A DNA stretch of 10,331 nt from UBA10449 sp005883585 (lineage in GTDB: Bacteria > Chloroflexota > Dormibacteria > Dormibacterales > Dormibacteraceae): positions 1-10,331 of the forward strand of contig VBFD01000067.1 in assembly GCA_005883585.1 (NCBI GenBank). Direction: 5' to 3'. The notes under the pieces are model-generated. The model made no database searches and had not been told where the DNA came from. It saw only the letters and a program-made list of their open reading frames with translations. This document shows positions 1 to 6,395 of this stretch, piece after piece. The position numbers were made by a program, and so were the translations under genes. The first letter of the stretch is position 1, and the number at the start of each line of letters is the position of its first letter.

Positions 1-424
1 CGACCAGATCGAAGCTCGGCATGGCGACGAACCTGCCTGAGATCTCTCCCAGTCCGAGGTTGACCTGGTCGTTGCCGGCATAGGCGGCGCCGCTGATCAG
101 TCGCCCTGAATCTATACCGAGGAGCAGCGGCTCCACCTGGCCGGCGACCACAGAAATCGCCAGGGGCTGTTGGTCGGCGCCGACTCTGACGCCGTCATAG
201 TCGCCGACCGCCACCGGAACCGCCAGCAGCTCCCGCTGTTCAGGGGCGGCGGGGATGGACCCGGAAACCGTGCCGAGCGCCGACCACCCGGCGCGGCCGT
301 GCAGGCTGACGGTGGTGGCCGCGATCGAGTCCGCGGAGCGCGCCGAGCCGAGCACGAGCACCGTGCCCGTCGGCGGCTGCAGGTGGGGAAGCGTGATGAG
401 AAGCGCCACAATCAGAAGCGCCAT
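1..424 (-). CDS. membrane-anchored hypothetical protein, C-terminus outside window
   Basis: The minus strand has an open frame from 478 down to the window edge with no stop, bounded upstream by TAG at 479-481. The first ATG is at 422-424; a CTG at 476-478 would also be in frame and would overlap the stop of the phospholipase D gene. From the ATG there are 141 visible residues. They start with a hydrophobic stretch (MALLIVALLITLP), which the CTG start would extend to a full membrane helix preceded by basic residues (PRVLWAGAALMALLIVALL). The rest is Val/Gly/Ala-rich and probably extracytoplasmic. The last visible residues (RFVAMPSFDLV) resemble the entry strand of a redoxin or SCO1-like thioredoxin fold, but too little is present to decide. 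It lies 43 bases after the phospholipase D gene on the same strand, so co-transcription is likely. No assured function. Confidence 0.72.
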   Translation of the reverse strand, partial: MALLIVALLITLPHLQPPTGTVLVLGSARSADSIAATTVSLHGRAGWSALGTVSGSIPAAPEQRELLAVPVAVGDYDGVRVGADQQPLAISVVAGQVEPLLLGIDSGRLISGAAYAGNDQVNLGLGEISGRFVAMPSFDLV

Positions 425-467
425 CAGCGCCGCGCCCGCCCACAGGACCCGAGGACCAGGCAGAGGT

Positions 468-1547
468 TTAGTTTCCAGCTAGAGGCCGACCGCCGTACTT
501 CGCCGCGATGCGATCCACGTAGGCGGTGCAGAGGTCGGCGACCGCACTGCTCTCGAACTGGACCACGTTCTCGGCGTTCTGCTCGCCGCTGTGAGAGAGG
601 TTGAAGCTGCCGGCATAAACGTAGTCGTCGGCGACCAGGATCTTGGCGTGCATGAAGTCATGGACCGAGCCCACCGCATACGGCGTCGATCGCTTCGATC
701 CGAACTTCACCGCCGCAATGATGCTGTGGAAGGCCGCGATCTTCCAGGCCGAGGTCGACTGCTCGCCCCATTGATGCTGTACCTCGTCCATCTGAGTCGC
801 ATCGTACACACCCGAAATATCGACCCCTCCGTGGTCGATCACCTCGGCGAGCGTGCCGAGGACCGGACCCGACGTCAGGACCGGCGAGCAGACGCGAATG
901 CGGCGCTGCGCCGATGCAATCGACCTCGCCATGGCGTGCACGAGCTTCAGTCCGCGACCCGGGCAGAAATAGACGCGTATGCGAGTCGAGTCGGCGAGTG
1001 TCTGCCAGGGAGAGGAAATACGCCCCGAAATGGCGACCACGGGGTTCTCCCAGAGCTCCGAGAAGTTTTGCTCGAAGCTGGCCGCCACATCGGGCGACGC
1101 GAGCGTGAAGACGACGTTCTCCTCGCGAGTCCACGAATCGTTGGTCCAGTTGGTGGATCCTGTGAGCACCGCGGCGAGCGGCGTTCCTACATCGCGGACG
1201 ACGTACTTGTGGTGCATGAGGTCCGGGATGCCGGGAATCGGTTTCGTCTCGACGCCAGACGCTTTCAGCTGATCGACGAACGCCCAGTCGATCTCAGCGG
1301 GCGGCGGGACCGGCAGGTTCGCGGGGTGGTCCTGGTTGAACATCAGGCGAACCTGGACCCCGCGTTTGACAGCTGCCTGAAACGCACCGAGCATCACCGC
1401 GCCTGGGCCGGCCTCCAGCCGCAGGTCGTAAATCGCAACATCGAGTGTGTGCGTAGCGCCGTTCAGAAAGCCGGCCATGCGCTGCGCCACCACGTCCGAG
1501 GTCTGGCCGCCGTCGGTCAGAAAATAGAAGTCGAGCGACGGCGTCAC
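468..1547 (-). CDS. phospholipase D superfamily protein with two HKD motifs
   Basis: The protein has 359 residues and starts at GTG. Two complete HxKx4D motifs are visible: H112-H-K114 with D119 (HHKYVVRD), followed by GSTNWT, and H300-A-K302 with D307 (HAKILVAD), followed by GSFNLS. This duplicated layout is the PLD superfamily fold, in which the two histidines form one active site that cleaves phosphodiester bonds through a phospho-histidine intermediate. Members include phospholipases, cardiolipin synthases and nucleases, and the substrate cannot be told from the sequence. No signal peptide or membrane helix is evident, so it is probably cytosolic or exported by an unseen route. The start lies 14 bases after the stop of the LOG-family gene, which suggests an operon. 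No strong Shine-Dalgarno precedes the GTG, so translational coupling is plausible. Confidence 0.9.
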   Translation of the reverse strand: MTPSLDFYFLTDGGQTSDVVAQRMAGFLNGATHTLDVAIYDLRLEAGPGAVMLGAFQAAVKRGVQVRLMFNQDHPANLPVPPPAEIDWAFVDQLKASGVETKPIPGIPDLMHHKYVVRDVGTPLAAVLTGSTNWTNDSWTREENVVFTLASPDVAASFEQNFSELWENPVVAISGRISSPWQTLADSTRIRVYFCPGRGLKLVHAMARSIASAQRRIRVCSPVLTSGPVLGTLAEVIDHGGVDISGVYDATQMDEVQHQWGEQSTSAWKIAAFHSIIAAVKFGSKRSTPYAVGSVHDFMHAKILVADDYVYAGSFNLSHSGEQNAENVVQFESSAVADLCTAYVDRIAAKYGGRPLAGN

Positions 1548-1561
1548 CGATGTGATGCTGG

Positions 1562-2332
1562 CTATCGAGCTTCCGCCCTTGGCTCACCAGCCTCGGTTCG
1601 TGGTTCGCCGATGTCCACCGGAAGCGGCCTGGTCGCCATCGCGGCCGCCTCCTCCGGGTCGTCGGTCAGGCTGACGAGGTCGAAATCCTCCAGCGACATC
1701 GCGCCTCGGGCGAGCACGACCTTGTGCATCCAGTCCAGCAGGCCGCTCCAGTACTCGGTGCCGAAGAGCACGATCGGGAAGTGCTCGATCTTCCCGGTCT
1801 GTGCCAGCGTGAGGGATTCGAACAGCTCGTCCAGCGTCCCGAGTCCGCCTGGGAAGATGACGAAGCCACGGGCGTACTTCACGAACATGTTCTTGCGCAC
1901 GAAGAAGTACCGAAACTCGACGCCGAGGTCCACATACGCGTTGAGCTCCTGCTCGCGAGGCAGCTCGATATTGCAGCCGACCGAGAGGCCGCCCGCCTCG
2001 TGGCAGCCCCGGTTGACCGCCTCCATCATTCCCGGCCCGCCGCCGGTGATGACCGCAAAACCTCGCCTCGCGAGTGCGGCGCCCAGAGATCTTCCCAGTG
2101 CGTAATAAGGGTCGTCGGGTTTGGTCCGCGCCGAACCGAATACGGTCACCGCGGGCCCGACGTCATTGAGGGCGTCGAAGCCTTCGACGAACTCGGACAG
2201 GATCCGCAGGACGCGCCACGGGTCGGCATGGTGGCTGAGCTCTTCGATCGCGCTGCGCTCGAGCAGCATCTTGTCGGCCGGCGCAGCCTGTTGGGGAACG
2301 ACGAGACGGCCGGCGCGGCGGCGATCCGACAT
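1562..2332 (-). CDS. LOG family (TIGR00730) Rossmann-fold protein, putative nucleoside-5'-monophosphate phosphoribohydrolase
   Basis: The protein has 256 residues and starts at ATG. It shows the LOG-family signature: VTVFGSAR at 63-70, GGGPGMMEA at 97-105, RKNMF at 146-150 and PGGLGTLDE at 161-169. Arg146 and Glu169 sit where the family has its catalytic residues. Characterised members (plant LOG, Corynebacterium and Claviceps enzymes) split the N-glycosidic bond of AMP or cytokinin nucleotides to release the free base and ribose 5-phosphate. The first ~60 residues form an N-terminal extension with a helical DPWRVLRILSEFVEGF segment, as in the longer actinobacterial-type members. The last 20 residues are a low-complexity Glu/Pro/Arg tail. 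The start is 8 bases after the LapA-like stop, with a GAGAG just upstream that may act as a ribosome binding site. The true substrate is unknown; older annotations as lysine decarboxylase are misleading. Confidence 0.92.
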   Translation of the reverse strand: MSDRRRAGRLVVPQQAAPADKMLLERSAIEELSHHADPWRVLRILSEFVEGFDALNDVGPAVTVFGSARTKPDDPYYALGRSLGAALARRGFAVITGGGPGMMEAVNRGCHEAGGLSVGCNIELPREQELNAYVDLGVEFRYFFVRKNMFVKYARGFVIFPGGLGTLDELFESLTLAQTGKIEHFPIVLFGTEYWSGLLDWMHKVVLARGAMSLEDFDLVSLTDDPEEAAAMATRPLPVDIGEPRTEAGEPRAEAR

Positions 2333-2340
2333 GCTCTCGG

Positions 2341-2943
2341 TCAGGCCTGCTGCGCCGGTTCGGTTGGTTCCATGGCTTCGGACGCAGCTACCGGTGCCGC
2401 GACCTCGCCGTTGGCCTGCTCAAGCTTGGGCTCGGGCTCGACCGACAGCTTGGCGCGCTTCTTTCTGTCCGCGCCGCTCTTGGCTTGGCGCTCCGGCTCC
2501 GGGAGGCCAGCAACCGGCGCCGGCTCGTCGAGCGGAGCGAGCTCCGGCGTCACGCCTTCGAAGTCGGGCAGCGAAGCCCGAGCCTTGCCCCTGGCCGGCA
2601 CGCCAGAGTGATCGGGCATCTCCAGCACCTGGTCGAGGTGGGCGCGCAGTGATGCGACCTCGGCCTCGAGCTCGTGGACGCGGTGCCGATGGCGCATGTG
2701 CTCGCTGAAGTGGTGCAGGCCGTCGATCCAGTGGTAGAGCGTGCCCGCGGCGAGCGCGAGGGCGAGCGGAACCACGGTCACCGTCCATAGAGGCACGCCG
2801 TTGATGTGGAACACCGACCAGTGCACGTCGACGTTCGTCAGGTTGCTGTATCCGAACACGGTCGCGGCGACGCCGATCGCCAGTCCGACCAGAAGCGAGC
2901 TCGTCAACAGGAAGCGCTGCCAGAGGTGATTCAAGTTCGGCAC
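2341..2943 (-). CDS. LapA-like membrane protein with coiled coil and Pro/Glu-rich tail
   Basis: The 200-residue product starts at GTG. Two membrane helices are clear (about residues 13-33 and 51-70), separated by a short loop (NLTNVDVHWSVFHINGVPLW) of the kind found in LapA/DUF1049 proteins. They are followed by a cytosolic heptad-like segment (HELEAEVASLRAHLDQVLEM, about 90-109). The remaining ~90 residues are disordered and rich in Pro, Ala, Glu and Lys. E. coli LapA works with LapB to control turnover of the lipopolysaccharide enzyme LpxC, but this fold is widespread in bacteria without that pathway, so the role here is unknown. It lies 41 bases after the hydrolase and 8 bases before the LOG-family gene. 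The family assignment rests on topology and loop features rather than on a catalytic motif. Confidence 0.8.
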   Translation of the reverse strand: MPNLNHLWQRFLLTSSLLVGLAIGVAATVFGYSNLTNVDVHWSVFHINGVPLWTVTVVPLALALAAGTLYHWIDGLHHFSEHMRHRHRVHELEAEVASLRAHLDQVLEMPDHSGVPARGKARASLPDFEGVTPELAPLDEPAPVAGLPEPERQAKSGADRKKRAKLSVEPEPKLEQANGEVAAPVAASEAMEPTEPAQQA

Positions 2944-2984
2944 CCGGCCGAAGGTTACCCGGTTTGCCCGGTGGTCGCTACGGC

Positions 2985-3674
2985 TTAACTCGCTGCCACG
3001 CGGACCAGGGCTTGCGCCAGTTCGCGAGGTCGCGACAGGAACGGCGAGTGGCCGCCGGGCAGCTCGATCGGATCGACTCTGAGCTGGAGGCGTGCGGTAA
3101 CGACCCCGTAGGCAGGCGACACCATCCGGTCGTCAGTGCACAGAATGTAGGCGGCCGGTACCGCGGGCCACTGGCGCAGCGGCGTCACCTCTTGCGTGAT
3201 CTTCCAGTGCTGCGGCCGCAGCCGCCGTGCCGCAGCGAGGGCGACCTCGGGAGCACAGTCGTGGAAGAAGATCTCGACCGCCCTTTCCTCTGGACAGGAG
3301 GTGCTGCCGTCAGGGTTGTCGACGGCCGGCCTGGAAGCCTCGAACCCGGTCGCGTACGCGGCGTGCTGCGCATCGAAGCTGAGCCCCGGCACGGGCAGGA
3401 TCGCGCACAGGTAGACGGTCATCGCGGTGCGGGTCCGGGACGCGGCGATGGGGATGCTAAGGCCCGCCAGCGAGTGCCCGACCATGACCACGGAGCCGGC
3501 CTGCTTCGGAATCGCATGGAGGATCTCGTCCACGTATCGCTCCGCCCCTGCGTCAGGATCGTCGCAGGGCAGGTCGACGGCCGTGCTCGAGTGTCCGCCG
3601 CGCTCAAGCTCAGCGCGGAGCTCATCCCAGCACCAGGCCCCGTGATACGCACCGTGCACGAGCACGAAGTGCAT
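2985..3674 (-). CDS. alpha/beta hydrolase (esterase / hydroxynitrile-lyase-like type)
   Basis: The protein has 229 residues. It starts MHFVLVHGAYHGAWCWDEL, the first strand and oxyanion loop of plant-type small alpha/beta hydrolases (SABP2, methylesterase, hydroxynitrile lyase group). The nucleophile elbow is GHSLAG with Ser68, the acid is probably Asp181 or Asp182 (CTDDRMVSP) and the base is His209 (GGHSPFLSRP), so the triad is complete. The frame stays open upstream to 3863, but that extension lies inside the GGDEF-HD gene and is Arg/Ser-rich, so I chose the ATG at 3672-3674 where homology begins. It starts 25 bases after the stop of the GGDEF-HD gene and is probably co-transcribed with it. 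A GGGAG about 14 bases upstream is a weak ribosome binding site. The substrate is unknown; carboxylic esters are the usual guess for this group. Confidence 0.9.
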   Translation of the reverse strand: MHFVLVHGAYHGAWCWDELRAELERGGHSSTAVDLPCDDPDAGAERYVDEILHAIPKQAGSVVMVGHSLAGLSIPIAASRTRTAMTVYLCAILPVPGLSFDAQHAAYATGFEASRPAVDNPDGSTSCPEERAVEIFFHDCAPEVALAAARRLRPQHWKITQEVTPLRQWPAVPAAYILCTDDRMVSPAYGVVTARLQLRVDPIELPGGHSPFLSRPRELAQALVRVAAS

Positions 3675-3699
3675 GGGCGAAGAATAGGCTCCCTTTCTG

Positions 3700-5925
3700 C
3701 TAGGCGGACACGCTTGCCGGCAGAGCTGTAGCGGGAAGGGCCGCGTCCATGTTCCCGTCGTCGACGCTGCGGCCCAGCGCGTCCACAATGGCGCCGTCGA
3801 ACTCGGAGCCGACCTTCTCGCTGACGCGCTTGAGCGCCTCCGACGCGGCCACGCGTTCGCCACCCCGGCCCGCGGTCATCGCCTCGAACACTTCGGCCAC
3901 GCCCAGGATGCGTGAGCCGATCGGGATGCTGTCGCCCGCCAGCCCGCCTGGCGTGCCTGTTCCATCCCATCGTTCGTGGTGGTGGCGGACCGCGGTAGCG
4001 ACCTCCTCCGGGAACTGCGCGGCCTTCACCACCCGCTCGCCGGCTTCAGCGTGACCGGGCGCCTCGAAGGCCGCGCCGTCCGCCATCGCCAGGTGGCCCA
4101 CGTCGTGGAGGAACGCGGCCGTGCGGAGGTCCTCCAGGTCGGTCGCGGGGATGCTCATGTGGCGGCCGATCGCGTCGACGATCGCCGCGATGCGGCTCGA
4201 ATGGCCCTGGGCGATCGGGTTGCGGTGGTCGACCGCGTGAGCCGCGGCGACCACGACCTGCGGCCCCGCATCCGCGAGCAGCGTCACAAGGTTCTCCGTC
4301 GCCAGCTCGAGCTCGGTCACCAGTTGGGGGAAGGTGCACGCGCGATCCTTGCCTTCTCGCTTCGCCAGGTAGAGGGCCTGGTCGGCGGCCGACACCAGCT
4401 CCTGAGCAGTCAACGCGTCTTCGGGATACGTCGCCACGCCGATGCTGAAGGTAAGGTGCTTGCCAGGAGTGGTCGACACGGCGGCGGCGTGCACCGAATC
4501 GACGATTCGATACGCGAGGCGTTGGGCGCCGACGCCGTTGAGATCCGCGACCATGAGGGCGAGCTCGTCGCCGCCGTAGCGAGCCACGAGATCTTGGGTA
4601 CGCGCTGCCGCGCGCACGATCCTGGCTCCCAGCTGCAGCACCAGGTCTCCGTGCTGGTGGCCGAGCTCATCGTTGGCCTCCTTGAAATGATCGAAGTCGA
4701 TCAGAAGCAACGAGAGCGGCGTCGTGTGCCGATCGGGACGGGCGAAGGCCACGTCGAGGCGACGCCGAAGCTCGCGTACGTTCGCAAGCCCGGTGAGGCT
4801 GTCGGTGATCGCCTCCTGGCTGCTGCGATGGAATCGCAACGCGTTTGCCAGCGGCACGGCGGAGCTGCCGGAGAGAGCGGCCACGGTGAAGAGCTCCTGG
4901 TTGGTGAACGTCGCGTCGGGCCTGGTCAGGTAGACCAGCGCAGTGACGCCGTCACCCGAGGCGACGGGGACGGTGAGGCTCTTCTTATCGTTGGCGATCG
5001 TCGCTTCGCCTGAACGCGCAGCCACGCTGAGCAGGTCCTGGTCGATGGCCTCACCCTCCGGCGGCGGCTCGGATGAGCCTTCGCGGTTGGCTGTGGCGAC
5101 TTCCTCAAAACCATCCTGCGAAGTCAAGATCAGGCGGCCTCGCTGGGAGTTCGTCATCTGCACCGCGTTCTGGGCGAGCACCTTGAACACGTCCTTTATA
5201 TCCGTGCCGCTGACCATGTCGGTGCTCAGCTCGCGCAGCGTGTCCGCCTGCGCCGCGCGCTCGACGGCGTGGCGGCGCTCGCGTTCGAGCTCGCGGGTCA
5301 TATATCCGGTCGAAAGTGCGACCACCACGAAGAGGAACACTTTTCCGATGGTCGCGTTGGGGTCGAACGCAAAGTTCGACGGCGTGAAGCTGCCGCCGAC
5401 GAACAGATAGATGAAAGCGATGACCACCGCCGAGACGACGCTGGCCGTCGCTCCGAACCGAACCGCGTTGGTGATGACGGCGAGAAAGAGGGCCAGGAAG
5501 AACGGGCTGGAGAAGCCGTTTGACATGTAAACCAACCCGGCGGCGAACAAGATGTCGAGGGTCATGGTGCTGAGGCTGAACTGCTTGCCCGGCTTGTAGC
5601 CCCGGAGCAGCAGGACATTGATGGCGATGTTCATCGCGGCCCACGCGCCGAGGATGATGTCGACTGTTACGCGGTCCTCCGCGCTGGTATGCGGCGTGAC
5701 GTTGTTCAGGACGGCGAGGACGACGAGAAAGAGCCATCGAAACAACACGGCGACTCGCTCGCCGATGAGGCGCCGGTCGGCGTCGAGCGTGTCGTCGATC
5801 AGGCGCGCACGGAGCTTCTCCCTGAGGCCGGGGTCGGGTTGGGCTATCCGCAACACTCGGGACGGAGAAACCGGTTTCCCCGCAGCCGGCGCGAGAATCG
5901 CTTTGTCGTCGTTAACCGCGGACAT
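3700..5925 (-). CDS. membrane-bound GGDEF + degenerate HD-GYP signalling protein
   Basis: The protein has 741 residues. About six membrane helices lie between residues 59 and 209, followed by a GAF-like sensor segment (about 229-366), a GGDEF domain (about 371-535) and an HD domain (about 566-690). The GGDEF site reads YGGDEL (450-455), with Leu for the usual Phe. An RxxD inhibitory site is intact five residues upstream (R442-TQ-D445), and the DxLTGL and IDFDHFK motifs are present, so diguanylate cyclase activity is plausible. The HD domain keeps GHSSR (574-578), His607-Asp608 and HHHERWDG (648-655). It departs from HD-GYP at three diagnostic places: HDVGH for HDxGK, GTP for GYP, and AEVFEA for ADxFDA. 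Cyclic-di-GMP breakdown is therefore less certain. The start ATG at 5923-5925 has no good Shine-Dalgarno. The gene may head the six-gene minus-strand series. Confidence 0.94.
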   Translation of the reverse strand: MSAVNDDKAILAPAAGKPVSPSRVLRIAQPDPGLREKLRARLIDDTLDADRRLIGERVAVLFRWLFLVVLAVLNNVTPHTSAEDRVTVDIILGAWAAMNIAINVLLLRGYKPGKQFSLSTMTLDILFAAGLVYMSNGFSSPFFLALFLAVITNAVRFGATASVVSAVVIAFIYLFVGGSFTPSNFAFDPNATIGKVFLFVVVALSTGYMTRELERERRHAVERAAQADTLRELSTDMVSGTDIKDVFKVLAQNAVQMTNSQRGRLILTSQDGFEEVATANREGSSEPPPEGEAIDQDLLSVAARSGEATIANDKKSLTVPVASGDGVTALVYLTRPDATFTNQELFTVAALSGSSAVPLANALRFHRSSQEAITDSLTGLANVRELRRRLDVAFARPDRHTTPLSLLLIDFDHFKEANDELGHQHGDLVLQLGARIVRAAARTQDLVARYGGDELALMVADLNGVGAQRLAYRIVDSVHAAAVSTTPGKHLTFSIGVATYPEDALTAQELVSAADQALYLAKREGKDRACTFPQLVTELELATENLVTLLADAGPQVVVAAAHAVDHRNPIAQGHSSRIAAIVDAIGRHMSIPATDLEDLRTAAFLHDVGHLAMADGAAFEAPGHAEAGERVVKAAQFPEEVATAVRHHHERWDGTGTPGGLAGDSIPIGSRILGVAEVFEAMTAGRGGERVAASEALKRVSEKVGSEFDGAIVDALGRSVDDGNMDAALPATALPASVSA

Positions 5926-6016
5926 AAAATGACGTGGCGATCGACTAGTTTGCGGCTTCGCGGTGAGAGTGCAGCCAGCAAATCGGAACCGTTTATCGAC
6001 GGATAAAGGATGGACT
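5926..6016 (-). promoter_or_regulatory. spacer between tmRNA 3' end and GGDEF-HD gene, with an inverted repeat
   Basis: These 91 bases separate the tmRNA CCA end from the GGDEF-HD start codon. They contain a perfect 6-bp inverted repeat, TTTATC/GATAAA with a 4-base loop, at 5992-6007, about ten bases past the tmRNA end. As RNA it would be a weak, AU-rich hairpin without a following U run, so it is a poor terminator; it could be an operator or part of the 3' trailer. The GGDEF-HD promoter should lie here or further upstream, but I see no convincing -35/-10 pair. Confidence 0.3.
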
Positions 6017-6395
6017 TGGTGGAGGCGGCGGGAATTGAACCCGCGTCCGAAGCAGTGTCCCCCGGGATCTCTACGAGCGTGTCCAGGATTTTGGTTCTCA
6101 CTTGGCGGCTCCTCCCGACGGGATCCGCTTTCGCCAGCTGCGGTGGGTGTCCCGCCCCAGGGCCGCAGCGCCCCTGAGGCGGCAATCCGGTCTTTTGTGA
6201 TGCCGCTCCCTGGTCCGCCGGATTGACCTGGGGCAACACCCGGGGTCTAAGCTCCGGGGCTTACGTCTCTACTGCTTACGCAGCGAGGGCGAAAGCGGTG
6301 TTCTTGTTGGCGTTTGTAAACGCTGCGCTGTAACGCTCGCGGCTCTCGGCTCGCAATCCCGAAGCCCAACTACCCCGTCGAGACCAGACGCCCCC
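6017..6395 (-). ncRNA. ssrA: transfer-messenger RNA (tmRNA)
   Basis: This is a complete one-piece tmRNA of 379 nt. The 5' end GGGGGCG (6395-6389) pairs with CGCCTCC (6027-6021), including the G3-U wobble that alanyl-tRNA synthetase reads, and is followed by encoded ACCA (6020-6017). The 5' tRNA-like part continues with the typical TCTCGACGGGG. The T arm is GCGGG-TTCAATT-CCCGC (6044-6028). The long P2 stem is visible: CGGGAT and CGAGC (6361-6356, 6353-6349) pair with GCTCG and ATCCCG (6078-6074, 6068-6063). A perfect 8-bp helix CAATCCGG/CCGGATTG (6225-6218 with 6190-6183) belongs to the pseudoknot region. tmRNA enters stalled ribosomes with SmpB, adds a degradation tag and frees them. Its 5' portion lies inside the reading frame of the upstream lipoprotein gene, and no clear promoter is seen just upstream. 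Confidence 0.97.
6276..6311 (-). other. tmRNA-encoded proteolysis tag reading frame
   Basis: Eleven codons plus TAA read ANKNTAFALAA, ending in the ALAA degron seen by ClpXP-type proteases. I take the resume codon as GCC at 6311-6309, tmRNA nt 85, close to the position of the E. coli resume codon (nt 90). The preceding bases CAAAC keep the conserved A at -4 and C at -1. Upstream in-frame GCA and GCG codons (6326-6321) are alternatives that would give a longer tag. A second in-phase-independent stop (TAG) follows shortly after the TAA. Confidence 0.85.

Noticed and set aside
591..2105. 504-residue plus-strand open frame
   Set aside because: It is antisense to the PLD and LOG-family genes, Arg/Ser-rich with no recognisable motif, and both minus-strand genes have complete family motifs. 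Long antisense frames are expected in GC-rich DNA.
3675..3863. N-terminal extension of the alpha/beta hydrolase
   Set aside because: The frame is open, but the extension overlaps the GGDEF-HD C-terminus and is low-complexity Arg/Ser, while the fold begins exactly at MHFVLVHG (3674).
3976..5013. 345-residue plus-strand open frame
   Set aside because: It lies fully opposite the GGDEF-HD gene, whose GGDEF and HD motifs fix the coding strand. The antisense translation is Arg/Gly/Val-rich without domain features.
6017..6395. Attachment site with an integrated element at ssrA
   Set aside because: ssrA is a common integration target, but no integrase, phage gene or duplicated ssrA 3' end is visible on either side.
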